From Thermus tengchongensis (GTDB taxonomy: Bacteria; Deinococcota; Deinococci; Deinococcales; Thermaceae), in assembly GCF_021462405.1 (NCBI RefSeq), contig NZ_JAKEDU010000003.1, positions 186,001 through 250,000 on the forward strand: a DNA stretch of 64,000 bases. The letters run 5' to 3'. Made by a program: the position numbers and the translations under genes. Below, one piece after another: positions 8,371 through 17,867 of the stretch. The notes beneath the pieces were generated by a model that saw nothing but the letters and a program-made list of their open reading frames with translations, did no database searches and was not told where the DNA came from. Each line of letters opens with the position of its first letter. The stretch's first letter is position 1.

Positions 8371-8589
8371 ATGGGCAAGGTGCGGGAGCGGCGTCTGGAA
8401 GGCCACATCCTTAGCCTGCTTCAGGAGGCGCTTTCCCTGGAGGAGCTCCACGCCCGCCTGCAACCCCTTTACCCGGGCCTCAAAAAGGCCACCCTCTTCG
8501 CCCTTCTGGTGCGGCTCAGGCGGGAGGGGAAGGTGGCCTTCCGGGAAGGGCGCTTCCTAGCGGGCAAACCGCAGGATGCGGACCTCTAG
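8371..8589 (+). CDS. Small protein with winged-helix-like character (72 aa)
   Basis: The sequence LSLLQEALSLEELHARL, GLKKATLFALLVRLRREGKVAFREGRF reads as a helix-turn-helix followed by a basic wing, similar to small DNA-binding modules, but I cannot name a family. The start at ATG 8371 follows the tRNA; the earlier open frame overlaps the tRNA and is rejected. It overlaps the convergent gene at 8557 by 33 bp. Confidence is moderate because the protein is short and no ribosome-binding site is obvious. Confidence 0.6.
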   Translation: MGKVRERRLEGHILSLLQEALSLEELHARLQPLYPGLKKATLFALLVRLRREGKVAFREGRFLAGKPQDADL

Positions 8590-8778
8590 CCCGTCGGACA
8601 CCTGGACTTCCCACTGGCCGCCCGGGGGCAGGCCCTCGAGGGCAAAGGCCACCTCCCCCGCCCGGTGCCAGAGGCCCAGGGTGGTGCGGGAGCCGTCTTC
8701 GGCCACGTGGAAGAGGGAGAAGAAGGGGTAGCCCTGGACGCGCACGCGGAGCCAGCCCTCATCCTCCCGCAGGTTCAC
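8557..8778 (-). CDS. Small protein of unknown function (73 aa), uncertain start
   Basis: A beta-rich small protein (WLRVRVQGYPFFSLFHV, GGQWEVQVSDGLEVRILRF) with no recognised family. The first usable start is GTG 8778. The frame remains open, with plausible amino acids, up to about 8907 but contains no ATG, GTG or TTG there. CTTATA (8850-8855, TATAAG on the minus strand) could be a -10 element about 70 nt upstream. The 217 bp between it and proB hold a TTGACA at 8879-8884 without a convincing -10 partner and otherwise nothing I can name. Confidence 0.55.
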   Translation of the reverse strand: MNLREDEGWLRVRVQGYPFFSLFHVAEDGSRTTLGLWHRAGEVAFALEGLPPGGQWEVQVSDGLEVRILRFAR

Positions 8779-8995
8779 TTGGGACGCGGCTTGGGGGAGC
8801 AGGGGGCGGTGGCTTCTTAGAGCAAGGTGGTGCCTAGGTAGAGCCTCACTTATAGAGTGGCCGGTTGGGGGAGATTGGTTGACAGGAAGCCGGCAAGACC
8901 AGGGTTAATGCGAAAAGGCTGGCTGTTCGGGCTATCCCTCCCACCCCAGCCCGCTCCCTCGGGGGTGCGGATGAGAGGTGCTATCCTGGGCCTTA

Positions 8996-10099
8996 ATGCG
9001 GCCTGGGCTTGCGGCGAGGAGGCTGGTCCTGAAGGTGGGGAGCGCGGTCTTGGCTGGGCCTTCCGGCCTGGACTTTCCCGCCATGCGGGAGATCGCCCGC
9101 CAGGTGCTGGTCCTGCGGGAGGAGGGGCGGGAGGTGGTGCTGGTGTCCTCGGGGGCGGTGGCGGCGGGAATGGCGGCCACCGGCCTTCCCCGGCCCCAGG
9201 ACATGCCCCTGAAGCAAGCCTTGGCGGCGGTCGGCCAGCCCCTCCTCATGGCCGCTTGGCGGGAGGCCTTTGCCCCCATCCCCGTGGCCCAGGTCCTCCT
9301 CACCGCCGAGGACCTGGCCTCCCGGGAGCGCTACCTGAACGCCAAGGCCACCCTGCAGGCCCTTTTGCGCCTCGAGGCCCTCCCCATCATCAACGAGAAC
9401 GACACCGTGGCCTTCCAGGAGATCCGCTTTGGGGACAACGACCAGCTCTCCGCCCGGGTGGCGGCCTTGGTGGAGGCAGGGCTCTTGGTGCTCCTTTCCG
9501 ACGTGGACGCCCTCTATGAGGATGACCCGAAGAAAAACCCCAGCGCCCGCCCCATCCCGGAGGTGGAGCGGGTGGAGGCTGTGCTGGCCCATGCCGGGGA
9601 GGGGAATCCCCTGGGAAGCGGGGGTATGCGCTCCAAGCTCCTTGCCGCCCGCATTGCCGGAAGGGTGGGGATACCTACCCTCCTTCTCCCGGGAAGAAGG
9701 CCCGGGGTGATCCTCGAGGCGCTGGCGGGAGCTCCCTTGGGTACGTACTTCCATGCCCGTAGGCGGTACCGGGGGCAGAGGGCTTGGCTCTATGGTCTTC
9801 TTAAGCCCAAGGGGGAGCTCGTTCTGGACGCCGGGGCGGTGCGGGCCCTGAAGGAGCGGGGGGCAAGCCTCCTGCCCGCGGGGGTGAAGGCGGTGCGGGG
9901 GCGGTTCGGCCGGGGAGAGGCGGTGCGCCTCCTTTCGGAGGCGGGGGAGGAGGTGGGGGTGGGCCTCGCCAACTACGCCGCCGAGGAGATCGAGCGCATC
10001 CGGGGGCACAAAAGCGCCGAGATCGAGGCCCTTTTGGGCTACCGCTACACCGAGGAGGTGGTCCACCGGGACCACCTGGTCCTGAAGGAGGAAGCATGA
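8996..10099 (+). CDS. proB: Glutamate 5-kinase (ProB) with PUA domain
   Basis: First step of proline synthesis: phosphorylates L-glutamate. The amino-acid-kinase domain (residues 1-255) has RLVLKVGSAVLAG, VVLVSSGAVAAGMAA and PIINENDTVAF. A C-terminal PUA domain covers about residues 275-360. The ATG at 8996 is preferred over GTG 8978 because TATCCT (8982-8987) is 8 nt upstream and no Shine-Dalgarno is seen. It overlaps proA by 4 bp (ATGA), so both proline genes form one operon. Confidence 0.94.
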   Translation: MRPGLAARRLVLKVGSAVLAGPSGLDFPAMREIARQVLVLREEGREVVLVSSGAVAAGMAATGLPRPQDMPLKQALAAVGQPLLMAAWREAFAPIPVAQVLLTAEDLASRERYLNAKATLQALLRLEALPIINENDTVAFQEIRFGDNDQLSARVAALVEAGLLVLLSDVDALYEDDPKKNPSARPIPEVERVEAVLAHAGEGNPLGSGGMRSKLLAARIAGRVGIPTLLLPGRRPGVILEALAGAPLGTYFHARRRYRGQRAWLYGLLKPKGELVLDAGAVRALKERGASLLPAGVKAVRGRFGRGEAVRLLSEAGEEVGVGLANYAAEEIERIRGHKSAEIEALLGYRYTEEVVHRDHLVLKEEA

Positions 10100-11349
10100 G
10101 GGTTGAGGATCTTGAGGCTACCCTGAGGGGCATGGCGGAGGCGGCCCGGGCCAAGCTTCCCGCCCTCGCCAAGGGGAACCGGGATGCGGCCCTCCTGGCC
10201 ATGGCCCAGCTTTTGCAGGCGCGCTGGCAGGAGGTGCTGGAGGCAAACAGGGAAGACCTAAAGGAGGCGGAGGCCGCTGGGCTTCCCAAGGCCAAGCTGG
10301 ACCGGCTCGCCCTGCGGGAAAAGGACCTAATGGCCCTCACCGAGGGCCTCCGCCAGATCGCCGCCTTGCCGGACCCCTTGGGGCGGATCGAAGGGCTTAG
10401 CAAGAGGCCCAACGGCCTCCGGGTGGGCCGGATGCGGGTGCCCTTGGGCCTCATCGGCTTCGTCTACGAGGCCCGCCCCGGGGCCACGGTGGAGGCGGTC
10501 TCCGTGGCCCTGAAGGCGGGGAACGCCATGCTCCTCAGGGGGGGCAAGGAAGCCTTCCGCTCCAACCGGGCCCTGGTGGCCCTCTGGCACGAGGCCCTGG
10601 AGGCGGCGGGCCTGCCCAAGGAGGCGGTCAGCCTGGTGCCCACCACGGACCGGGAGGCCATCCTGGCCCTGTGCCGCTTAGAGCTTCTGGACCTCCTCAT
10701 CCCCCGGGGGGGCGAGGAGCTCATCCGCCTGGTGCAACGGGAGGCCCGGGTGCCGGTTTTGGCCCACGCCAAGGGGGTGAACCACCTCTACGTGGACGAG
10801 CGGGCGGATCTTTCCATGGCCCTCCGCCTGGCCCTGAACGGCAAGACCCAGCGGCCTGCGGTGTGCAACGCCCTCGAGGCCGTCCTGGTCCACGAGGGGG
10901 TGGCCGAAGCCTTCCTTCCCCTGCTGGAGAAGGCCATGCGGGAGCGGGGGGTGGAGCTCAGGGCCTGCCCCAAGGCCCTTCCCCTCCTAAAGGAGGCCGT
11001 CCCCGCCTCCGAGGAGGAGTGGGACCGGGAGTACCTGGACTTGATTCTCCGGGTGAAGGTGGTCTCGGGGCTGGAGGAGGCCCTGGCCCACATCGCCCGC
11101 TTCGGCTCCCGCCACACGGAGGCCATCTGCACGGAAGACCCCAGGGCCGCCTGGCGCTTTTTGGAAGAGGTGGACGCGAGCCTCGTCCTCTGGAACGCCT
11201 CCACCCGCTTCAACGACGGCTTCCAGCTGGGCCTGGGGGCGGAGATCGGCATCAGCACCTCCAAGCTCCACGCCTACGGCCCCATGGGGCCCCTGGAGCT
11301 CACCACCACCAAGTGGGTGGCCCTGGGGGAGGGGCAGGAGCGGGAGTAG
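10096..11349 (+). CDS. proA: Gamma-glutamyl phosphate reductase (ProA)
   Basis: NADPH-dependent reduction of glutamyl phosphate to glutamate semialdehyde, second step of proline synthesis. Aldehyde-dehydrogenase fold with GLIGFVYEARPGATVEA near residue 118 and the catalytic cysteine in TQRPAVCNALEAVLVH near residue 255. The C-terminal ends TTTKWVALGEGQ. 417 residues, normal. The start codon overlaps the proB stop, and the next gene starts one base after its stop, so the YihY gene is probably co-transcribed. Confidence 0.95.
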   Translation: MRVEDLEATLRGMAEAARAKLPALAKGNRDAALLAMAQLLQARWQEVLEANREDLKEAEAAGLPKAKLDRLALREKDLMALTEGLRQIAALPDPLGRIEGLSKRPNGLRVGRMRVPLGLIGFVYEARPGATVEAVSVALKAGNAMLLRGGKEAFRSNRALVALWHEALEAAGLPKEAVSLVPTTDREAILALCRLELLDLLIPRGGEELIRLVQREARVPVLAHAKGVNHLYVDERADLSMALRLALNGKTQRPAVCNALEAVLVHEGVAEAFLPLLEKAMRERGVELRACPKALPLLKEAVPASEEEWDREYLDLILRVKVVSGLEEALAHIARFGSRHTEAICTEDPRAAWRFLEEVDASLVLWNASTRFNDGFQLGLGAEIGISTSKLHAYGPMGPLELTTTKWVALGEGQERE

Positions 11350-11350
11350 G

Positions 11351-12136
11351 GTGCTGCGAAGGCTCCTCGCCCTCTACCAAGAGGCTCACGTCCCCTTCTT
11401 CGCCGCCGCCCTGGCCTACTACGCCCTCCTTTCCCTCATGCCCCTCCTCTTCCTCCTGGTGGGGGTCTTCGGCCTCCTCCTCTCGGGAAGCCCCTCCTTG
11501 CGGGCGGAGTTCCTGGAGGGGGTGGCGACCTTGGCGCAAAGCCTTTTTCCTGCCAGGCCCGAGCTGGCCCAAGACCTTCTGGGTTTCCTCACCCGGAGCG
11601 CCTTCCCCCTGACCCTGGCCAGCGGGCTTCTCCTGCTCTGGTCGGGGAGCAACTTCTTTGCCGCCCTGAGCTACGCCCTGGGGCTTATCTTCGGCAGCCC
11701 CCCGGGGCTTCGCCACCGGCTTTTGGGCCTGGTCATGCCCTTCTTGCTGGGCCTGGGCCTCATCCTCCTCGCCCTCTTCGGCCTGGCCGTGGGCTTCCTC
11801 CTCCGCTTCCTGCCCCCGGAGTGGCGGGGGGTTTGGGGGCCTTTCCAGGCCCTTTTTCCCCTGGTGGCCGCCTTCTCCCTCTTCCTCTTCACCTACGCCT
11901 TCTTCCGGGGGCTTAGGGGCTTCCGCGAGCTTCTCCCTTTGAGCGTGGGGGCAGGGGCCGCCACCCTCCTCTTCGAGGCGGTGCGGCTGGGCCTTCCCCG
12001 GCTCCTCCCCCGCTCCCAGTACGAGCTCCTCTACGGCCCCTTGGCGGGCTTCGTCCTGGCCCTCATCGGGCTTTACCTGGTCCTCTGGGTCTTCCTCCTG
12101 GGGGCCCTCCTCGCCCGGGCGCTGGAAGAGGCCTAA
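11351..12136 (+). CDS. YihY/BrkB-family inner-membrane protein
   Basis: Integral membrane protein with about six hydrophobic segments over 261 residues. The opening FFAAALAYYALLSLMPLLFLLVGVFG and the later LPRSQYELLYGPLAGFVLALIGLYL are characteristic of the YihY/BrkB (formerly, and wrongly, called RNase BN) family. Molecular function is not settled. It starts with GTG one base after the proA stop. Transcription then meets the leuS leader region. Confidence 0.85.
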   Translation: MLRRLLALYQEAHVPFFAAALAYYALLSLMPLLFLLVGVFGLLLSGSPSLRAEFLEGVATLAQSLFPARPELAQDLLGFLTRSAFPLTLASGLLLLWSGSNFFAALSYALGLIFGSPPGLRHRLLGLVMPFLLGLGLILLALFGLAVGFLLRFLPPEWRGVWGPFQALFPLVAAFSLFLFTYAFFRGLRGFRELLPLSVGAGAATLLFEAVRLGLPRLLPRSQYELLYGPLAGFVLALIGLYLVLWVFLLGALLARALEEA

Positions 12137-12154
12137 GGGATTTTGGCGGGGGAG

Positions 12155-12160
12155 TATGAT
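12155..12160 (+). promoter_or_regulatory. -10 element of the leuS leader
   Basis: TATGAT lies 6 nt before the ATG of the 8-residue leader ORF at 12167, the usual leaderless spacing in this window. No good -35 is visible. It starts the transcript that carries the proposed leuS attenuator. Confidence 0.65.
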
Positions 12161-12166
12161 GGTCCT

Positions 12167-12193
12167 ATGCGCCGGGCCAGGCTAACCCCCTAG
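12167..12193 (+). CDS. Putative leuS leader peptide (8 aa)
   Basis: The codons read Met-Arg-Arg-Ala-Arg-Leu-Thr-Pro-stop, with TAG at 12191-12193. The single leucine codon is CTA (12182-12184), a codon seldom used in the neighbouring genes, where CTC, CTG and CTT dominate. It sits 6 nt behind a -10 box and directly ahead of alternative hairpins and a terminator in front of leuS. A ribosome waiting at CTA would leave the antiterminator strand mostly free, while one reaching the stop codon would cover it. Function is inferred from the arrangement only. Confidence 0.6.
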   Translation: MRRARLTP

Positions 12194-12196
12194 GGC

Positions 12197-12241
12197 GGGA
12201 AGGGGCCTGGCCTTCCCTTCCCCTTGGGGAAGGGTTTTTTT
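12197..12241 (+). terminator. leuS attenuator: antiterminator and intrinsic terminator
   Basis: The terminator is CCCTTCCCC (12215-12223) pairing with GGGGAAGGG (12226-12234), followed by seven T (12235-12241), ending just before the leuS ribosome-binding site. The alternative pairing is GGGAAGGG (12197-12204) with CCCTTCCC (12215-12222), eight perfect pairs that consume the terminator's 5' arm. The two structures cannot coexist. The layout leader peptide, antiterminator, terminator, aminoacyl-tRNA synthetase gene is that of ribosome-mediated attenuation. Confidence 0.75.
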
Positions 12242-12254
12242 GAGGGAGGAGGAG

Positions 12255-14891
12255 ATGGAGAAGTACAACCCCCACGCCATAGAGCCCAAGTGGCAGCGCT
12301 TCTGGAAGGAAAAGGGCTTCATGAAGGCCAAGGAGGCGCCCGGGAAGCGGGGCAAGCAGTACGTGCTGGTCATGTTCCCCTACCCCTCTGGGGACCTGCA
12401 CATGGGCCACCTGAAGAACTACACCATGGGGGACGTCCTGGCCCGCTTCCGCCGGGTGCAGGGCTATGAGGTCCTCCACCCCATGGGCTGGGACGCCTTC
12501 GGCCTGCCCGCGGAGAACGCCGCCCTTAAGTTCGGCCTCCACCCCCGGGACTGGACCTACCAAAACATCCGCCAGGCCAAGGAGAGCCTCGAGCTCATGG
12601 GCATCCTCTACGACTGGGACCGGGAGGTGACCACCTGCGAGCCCGACTACTACCGCTGGAACCAGTGGATTTTCATAAAAATGTGGGAAAAGGGCCTGGC
12701 CTACCGGGCGGGGGGCTTGGTGAACTGGTGCCCCAAGTGCCAGACCGTTTTGGCCAACGAGCAGGTGGTGGAGGGCCGTTGCTGGCGCCACGAGGACACC
12801 CCGGTGGAGAAGCGGGAGCTGGAGCAATGGTACCTGCGCATCACCGCTTATGCCGATAGGCTCCTGGAGGACCTCGAGGGCCTGGATTGGCCGGAGAAGG
12901 TGAAGGCCATGCAAAGGGCCTGGATCGGCCGCTCCGAGGGGGCGGAGATCCACTTCCCCGTGGAGGGCTCCGAGGAAAGGATCACCGTCTTCACCACCCG
13001 GCCCGACACCCTTTTCGGGGCCACCTTCCTGGTCCTGGCCCCGGAGCACCCCTTGACCCTCAAGCTGGCTTCCCCGGAGAGGCGGGCCGAGGTGGAGGCC
13101 TACGTGGAGGCTGCTAAGCGCAAGACGGAGATCGAGCGCCAGGCGGAAGGGCGGGAGAAAACGGGGGTTTTTCTGGGGGCCTACGCCATAAACCCCGCCA
13201 CCGGGGAGCGGATCCCCATCTGGACCGCGGATTACGTGCTTTACGGCTACGGCACCGGGGCCATCATGGCCGTGCCTGGGCACGACGGGAGGGACTTTGA
13301 GTTCGCCAAAAAGTTCGGCCTGCCCATCCGCAAGGTGATCGAGCGCCCGGGTAAGCCCCTGCCCGAGCCCCTCGAGGCCGCCTACGAGGAGCCTGGCATC
13401 ATGGTGAACTCCGGGCCCTTTGACGGCACGGAAAGCGAGGAAGGCAAGAAGAAGGTCATCGCCTGGCTGGAGGAGAAGGGTTTGGGGAAGGCCAGGGTCA
13501 CCTACCGCCTCCGGGACTGGCTGATTAGCCGCCAGCGCTACTGGGGCACCCCCATCCCCATGGTCCACTGCGAAACTTGCGGGGTGGTGCCCGTGCCCGA
13601 GGAGGAGCTTCCCGTCCTCCTCCCCGACCTCAAGGACGTGGAGGACATCCGCCCCAAGGGGAAAAGCCCCCTGGAGGCCCACCCCGAGTTCTACGAGACC
13701 ACCTGCCCCAGGTGCGGCGGCCCCGCCCGGCGGGACACCGACACCATGGACACCTTCTTTGACTCCAGCTGGTACTACCTGCGCTACGCCGATCCCAAAA
13801 ACGAGCAGCTTCCCTTTGACCCCGAGAAGGCCAACTTCTGGATGCCGGTGGACCAGTACATCGGCGGGGTGGAGCACGCCGTCTTGCACCTCCTCTACAG
13901 CCGCTTCTTCACCAAGTTCCTCCACGACCTGGGGATGGTGAAGGTGGAGGAGCCTTTTACGGGCCTCTTCACCCAGGGCATGGTCCTGGCCTGGACGGAC
14001 TTCGGCCCCGTGGAGGTGGAAGGGGAGAGGGTGCGCCTCCCCGAGCCCACCCGCATCCGGCTGGAGATCCCCGAGAGGGAGCTTTCCCTGGAGGAGGTGC
14101 GGAAGATGGGGGCGGAGCTCAGGCCCCACGAGGACGGCACCCTTCACTTCTGGAAGCCCGCGGTGATGAGCAAGTCCAAGGGCAACGGGGTGATGGTGGG
14201 CCCCTTCGTGAAGGAGGAGGGGGCGGATATCGCCCGCATCACCATCCTCTTCGCCGCACCCCCGGAGAACGAGATGGTCTGGACGGAGGAGGGGGTGCAG
14301 GGGGCCTGGCGCTTCCTGAACCGCATCTGGCGCCGGGTGGCCGAGGACAAGGAGGCCCTCCTGGCCACCAGCGGGAAGTTCCAGGCGGAGGCCCTGGAGG
14401 GGGCGGACCGGGAGCTTTACCGGAAGCTCCACGCCACCTTGAAGAAGGTGACGGAGGACCTGGAGCACTTGCGCTTCAACACCGCCATCGCCGCCCTCAT
14501 GGAGTTCCTGAACGCCCTCTACGACTACCGCAAGGAGCGCCCGGTGACCCCGGTGTACCGCACCGCCATCCGCTACTACCTGCAGATGCTCTTCCCCTTC
14601 GCTCCCCACATCGCCGAGGAGCTATGGCACTGGTTCTGGCCGGATAGCCTTTTTGAAGCGGGCTGGCCCGAGCTGGACGAGAAGGCTTTGGAGCGGGACG
14701 TGGTGGAGGTGGCGGTGCAGGTGAACGGGAGGGTGCGGGGAACCATCCGGATTCCCAAGGACGCCCCCCTGGAGGTGGCCAGGGCCGAGGCCCTCAGGGT
14801 GAGAAACGTCCAGGCCCATGTGGAGGGCAAGGCCATCGTGAGGGAAATCTATGTCCCCGGCAAGATCCTTAACCTGGTAGTGCGGGGATAG
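12255..14891 (+). CDS. leuS: Leucyl-tRNA synthetase
   Basis: Class I synthetase charging tRNA-Leu. The HIGH-type motif is in [14 protein letters not shown] (about residues 40-53). The CP1 editing domain carries [21 protein letters not shown] near residue 247. KMSKS appears as [11 protein letters not shown] near residue 637. Two CxxC-type zinc-binding regions are seen (CPKC, CPRC). The ATG at 12255 follows GGAGGAGGAG and gives 878 residues, the length of the T. thermophilus enzyme; the TTG at 12240 is in the terminator tail. Its 3' end overlaps the convergent kinase gene by 23 bp. Confidence 0.97.
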   Translation: MEKYNPHAIEPKWQRFWKEKGFMKAKEAPGKRGKQYVLVMFPYPSGDLHMGHLKNYTMGDVLARFRRVQGYEVLHPMGWDAFGLPAENAALKFGLHPRDWTYQNIRQAKESLELMGILYDWDREVTTCEPDYYRWNQWIFIKMWEKGLAYRAGGLVNWCPKCQTVLANEQVVEGRCWRHEDTPVEKRELEQWYLRITAYADRLLEDLEGLDWPEKVKAMQRAWIGRSEGAEIHFPVEGSEERITVFTTRPDTLFGATFLVLAPEHPLTLKLASPERRAEVEAYVEAAKRKTEIERQAEGREKTGVFLGAYAINPATGERIPIWTADYVLYGYGTGAIMAVPGHDGRDFEFAKKFGLPIRKVIERPGKPLPEPLEAAYEEPGIMVNSGPFDGTESEEGKKKVIAWLEEKGLGKARVTYRLRDWLISRQRYWGTPIPMVHCETCGVVPVPEEELPVLLPDLKDVEDIRPKGKSPLEAHPEFYETTCPRCGGPARRDTDTMDTFFDSSWYYLRYADPKNEQLPFDPEKANFWMPVDQYIGGVEHAVLHLLYSRFFTKFLHDLGMVKVEEPFTGLFTQGMVLAWTDFGPVEVEGERVRLPEPTRIRLEIPERELSLEEVRKMGAELRPHEDGTLHFWKPAVMSKSKGNGVMVGPFVKEEGADIARITILFAAPPENEMVWTEEGVQGAWRFLNRIWRRVAEDKEALLATSGKFQAEALEGADRELYRKLHATLKKVTEDLEHLRFNTAIAALMEFLNALYDYRKERPVTPVYRTAIRYYLQMLFPFAPHIAEELWHWFWPDSLFEAGWPELDEKALERDVVEVAVQVNGRVRGTIRIPKDAPLEVARAEALRVRNVQAHVEGKAIVREIYVPGKILNLVVRG

Positions 14892-15591
14892 GGAAAAGAA
14901 GCCGGGTGGGTACCACCCTGGCCACCTCCTCCTCCACGGGGGTGAGGAAGAGCCCTTCGTCTCCTGCCCAGGCCAGAAGCCGTCCGTAGCCCAGGAGGAA
15001 CCCTTCCTCGTCCAGGAGCCCATAAAGCCGGTGGGGTTCGGGGGGTTCCATAAGGTACGCGGGCACGCGACCGAGGGGAAGGGGTCGGGGCCTGGCTTCC
15101 TGGAAGTGGGCAAAAAGCCTTTCCAGGCGGTTTTTCCGCCTCTCGGCTGGGGTTTTCCTGCGGACCCCCTGAAGGGGCGGGGCCAGGCGTGCCCTTAGGT
15201 CCTTGCGCCAGGAAAGGGCTTGGTAAAGTTCCTCCCACCCCAGGATCAGGACCTCGGCGGGTACCAGGGCTTCGATCTGTAAGAGTCGGAACCCGGGGTC
15301 CAGGTAGCCATCCGTGTCGGCCATGGCGGGGCTTCCTTTGGGGATGAGACGGGCTAGGCGCAAGGCCCCCACCACCGCTTGCGCCTCCATCCCTCTCGGG
15401 GACAGGGCTCCCAGAAGGTAGCGGCGTAGGGGGGTGAGGGTGCCTTCCCGGTAGTGGAAGAGGGTGAAGGCCCCAGGCAGGGCCCCCTGCCCCGGGTCCA
15501 GGTCCAAGAGGTAGGCCTCCCCGGCCTTCTCCAGAAGCCTTAGGGCCAGGGTGGACTTGCCGGTATCCGTAGGGCCGGCCAGGAGGAGCAT
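14869..15591 (-). CDS. Clp1/Grc3-like polynucleotide 5'-hydroxyl kinase
   Basis: Walker [16 protein letters not shown] is at residues 6-20, followed by [14 protein letters not shown], the pattern seen in Clp1/Grc3 RNA 5'-kinases (LDxDxGQ). 240 residues, shorter than eukaryotic family members because the flanking domains are absent. Such kinases are common in eukaryotes and archaea and less so in bacteria; the physiological substrate in bacteria is unclear. A basic segment [14 protein letters not shown] is near residue 150. TAGTTT (15600-15605) precedes the ATG by 8 nt. The 3' end overlaps leuS. Confidence 0.72.
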   Translation of the reverse strand: MLLLAGPTDTGKSTLALRLLEKAGEAYLLDLDPGQGALPGAFTLFHYREGTLTPLRRYLLGALSPRGMEAQAVVGALRLARLIPKGSPAMADTDGYLDPGFRLLQIEALVPAEVLILGWEELYQALSWRKDLRARLAPPLQGVRRKTPAERRKNRLERLFAHFQEARPRPLPLGRVPAYLMEPPEPHRLYGLLDEEGFLLGYGRLLAWAGDEGLFLTPVEEEVARVVPTRLLFPIPALPG

Positions 15592-15648
15592 CCCCCTTGA
15601 AACTACCCCATGCCCCGGGATTTCGGGGGTCTGTTGAATAACGTATTT

Positions 15649-15676
15649 TTGCCGTATCGCAAGAAAGTGTTATAAT
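15649..15676 (+). promoter_or_regulatory. SigA-type promoter of the acyl-CoA dehydrogenase
   Basis: TTGCCG (15649-15654), 16-bp spacer, perfect TATAAT (15671-15676). The start codon at 15686 is only 9 nt downstream, so the mRNA has almost no leader. One of the clearest promoters in the window. Confidence 0.85.
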
Positions 15677-15685
15677 GTGCCCACC

Positions 15686-16849
15686 ATGGGGCTCTGGTTT
15701 GAGGAAAGCAGCGAGGAGCGGGCGGTCTTGGGGCCCTTCCGCGAGTTTCTCAAGGCGGAGGTGGCCCCAGGGGCGGCGGAAAGGGACCGCACCGGGGCCT
15801 TCCCCTGGGACCTGGTGCGGAAGTTGGCCCAGTTCGGCGTCTTTGGGGCCACGGTGCCCGAGGCCTACGGGGGGGCGGGGCTTACGAGCCGGATTTTCGC
15901 CCGCATGGTGGAGGAGGTGGCCTATTATGACGGCGCCCTGGCCCTCACCGTAGCCAGCCACAATTCCTTGGCCACGGGGCACATCCTCCTGGCGGGGAAC
16001 GAAAGGCAGAAGGAGGCCTTCCTGCCCAAGCTGGCCTCGGGGGAGGTTTTGGGGGCCTGGGGGCTCACGGAGCCGGGGTCGGGCTCGGACGCCGCCGCCC
16101 TTAAAACCCGGGCCGAGCCGGTGTCCGGGGGATATGTGCTCAATGGCACCAAGCAGTTCATCACCCAGGGGAGCGTGGCCGGGGTCTACGTGATCGTGGC
16201 CCGCACCGACCCTGCCCCAAGCCCGGAGAAGAAGCACCTGGGCCTCTCCGCCTTCGCCTTCTTCCGCCCCGAGCGGGGGCTGAGGGTGGGCCGCAAGGAG
16301 GAGAAGCTGGGCCTAAATGCCTCCGACACCGCCCAGCTCCTCCTCGAGGACCTCTTCGTGCCCGAGGAGGGCCTTCTGGGGGAGCGGGGTAAGGGCTTTT
16401 ACGACGTATTGCGGGTGCTGGATGGGGGCCGGATCGGCATCGCCGCCATGGCCGTGGGCCTGGGACGGGCGGCCTTGGACTTCGCCCTGCGCTACGCCAA
16501 GGAGCGGGAGGCCTTTGGCAGGCCCATCGCCGAGTACCAGGGGGTTTCCTTCAAGCTGGCGGAGGCGGCCACGGAGTTGGAGGCGGCGAGGCTCCTCTAC
16601 CTCAAGGCGGCGGAGCTCAAGGACGCGGGCAGGCCCCACACCCTCGAGGCCGCCCAGGCCAAGCTCTTCGCCAGCGAGGCGGCGGTGAGGGCCTGCGACG
16701 AGGCCATCCAGGTCCTGGGGGGGTACGGCTACATCAAGGACTACCCGGTGGAGCGCTACTGGCGGGACGCCCGCCTCACCCGCATCGGGGAGGGGACGAG
16801 CGAGATTTTGAAGCTCATCATCGCCCGGCGTCTTCTAGAAGCGGTGTGA
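15686..16849 (+). CDS. Acyl-CoA dehydrogenase
   Basis: FAD enzyme of fatty-acid beta-oxidation or branched-chain acyl-CoA oxidation. Family motifs are present: [19 protein letters not shown] near residue 120, the flavin/substrate segment [35 protein letters not shown], and [26 protein letters not shown]. The last block, [14 protein letters not shown], carries the glutamate used as catalytic base in short/medium-chain members. About 387 residues. It is a single gene behind a strong promoter. The 3' end overlaps rlmN by 32 bp on the opposite strand. Chain-length specificity cannot be read from sequence. Confidence 0.93.
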   Translation: MGLWFEESSEERAVLGPFREFLKAEVAPGAAERDRTGAFPWDLVRKLAQFGVFGATVPEAYGGAGLTSRIFARMVEEVAYYDGALALTVASHNSLATGHILLAGNERQKEAFLPKLASGEVLGAWGLTEPGSGSDAAALKTRAEPVSGGYVLNGTKQFITQGSVAGVYVIVARTDPAPSPEKKHLGLSAFAFFRPERGLRVGRKEEKLGLNASDTAQLLLEDLFVPEEGLLGERGKGFYDVLRVLDGGRIGIAAMAVGLGRAALDFALRYAKEREAFGRPIAEYQGVSFKLAEAATELEAARLLYLKAAELKDAGRPHTLEAAQAKLFASEAAVRACDEAIQVLGGYGYIKDYPVERYWRDARLTRIGEGTSEILKLIIARRLLEAV

Positions 16850-17867
16850 AGGTGAGGGGGGTGGGGGTCTTGAGGGCCAGCTGGCCGCAGGCCGCCCCCA
16901 CGTCCCGCCCTCGGCTCCAGCGGATGGAGGTGGGCACCCCCAGGCGCTTCAGCTCCTCGGCAAAGGCCAGGATGCCCGCCTTGGGGGTGCCCGCCACCGG
17001 GGCGCCTTCCCAGGGGTTGAAGGGGATGAGGTTCACGTGGGCGCTTAGGCCCTTGAGGAGCTTGGCCAAAAGCCTGGCCTGCCAGGGATGGTCGTTCAGG
17101 CCTTTGAGGAGGGTGTACTCAAAGGTGACCCGCCGCTTGGTCTTTGCGTAGTAGTGGCGCACCGCCTCCAGGATCTCCGCCACGGGGTAGCGCTGGGCGG
17201 TGGGGATGATCTTCCTGCGGGTCTCGTCGTCGGGGGCGTGGAGGGAAAGGGCCAGGCGCACCCCCAGATCCTCTTCCGCCAACCGGTAGATCCCCTTGGG
17301 GATGCCCACCGTGGAGAGGGTGATGCGCCTGGGGCTCATGGCCAGGCCCTTGGGATGGAGCATGGTGCGGATGGCCTTAAGCACGTTACCCAGGTTCAAA
17401 AGGGGCTCCCCCATGCCCATCAAGACCACGTTGCGGATCTCCCTGGGGGAGATGCCCTGGTGGTGGGCGATGGCCAGGATCTGGGCGAGGATCTCCGCCG
17501 CGGTGAGGTTGCGGCCGAAGCCCAAGGCCCCGGTGGCGCAGAAGGTGCACCCGGCGGGGCAGCCCACCATGCTGGAGAGGCAGACGGTCTTGCGGTTAGG
17601 GTAGGGCATGTAGACCGCCTCGGTCTTCTTGCCGTCCAGGAGGGTGAAGAGGTACTTGACGCTGCCGTCGCGGCTGGGGTAGGCCTCCACCAGGGCGAAC
17701 TCGGAGATGCGCCATTCCTTGCTCAGGGCTTCCCTCATGCCCTTGGGCAGGTCGGTCATCTCCGCAAAGTCCAGGGCCCCACGGGCGTAGAGCCAGTGGG
17801 CGATCTGCGCCCTGCGGTAGCCCTCGCCGGGGAGTTCTTCGGGTGGGAGTTCCAAGATGGGCCTCAT
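16818..17867 (-). CDS. rlmN: Dual-specificity 23S rRNA/tRNA A2 methyltransferase RlmN
   Basis: Radical-SAM enzyme that methylates A2503 of 23S rRNA and A37 of some tRNAs. The radical-SAM CxxxCxxC is in [21 protein letters not shown] near residue 110. [11 protein letters not shown] follows near residue 150. The catalytic cysteine near the C-terminus is in [13 protein letters not shown]. 349 residues, normal. The ATG overlaps the stop of the upstream Uma2-like gene by 4 bp, so the two are co-transcribed, an unexpected partner. Confidence 0.95.
   Translation of the reverse strand: MRPILELPPEELPGEGYRRAQIAHWLYARGALDFAEMTDLPKGMREALSKEWRISEFALVEAYPSRDGSVKYLFTLLDGKKTEAVYMPYPNRKTVCLSSMVGCPAGCTFCATGALGFGRNLTAAEILAQILAIAHHQGISPREIRNVVLMGMGEPLLNLGNVLKAIRTMLHPKGLAMSPRRITLSTVGIPKGIYRLAEEDLGVRLALSLHAPDDETRRKIIPTAQRYPVAEILEAVRHYYAKTKRRVTFEYTLLKGLNDHPWQARLLAKLLKGLSAHVNLIPFNPWEGAPVAGTPKAGILAFAEELKRLGVPTSIRWSRGRDVGAACGQLALKTPTPLTFTPLLEDAGR

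Noticed and set aside
8879-8909. TTGACA with GTTAAT as a proB promoter
   Set aside because: Spacer of 19 bp, poor -10, and nearly 90 bp of leader. TATCCT next to the ATG is a better candidate.
12137-12254. T-box riboswitch in front of leuS
   Set aside because: No AGGGTGGNACCGCG-type T-box sequence and the leader is too short. The leader-peptide attenuator fits better.
12165-14609. An 814-codon open frame antisense to leuS
   Set aside because: The composition (Gly/His/Leu/Val-rich, no domains) is the usual shadow of GC-rich codons. leuS on the other strand is certain.
14849-16237. A 462-codon minus-strand frame through the acyl-CoA dehydrogenase and the Clp1-like gene
   Set aside because: It reads the Clp1-like gene out of frame and crosses a strong promoter.
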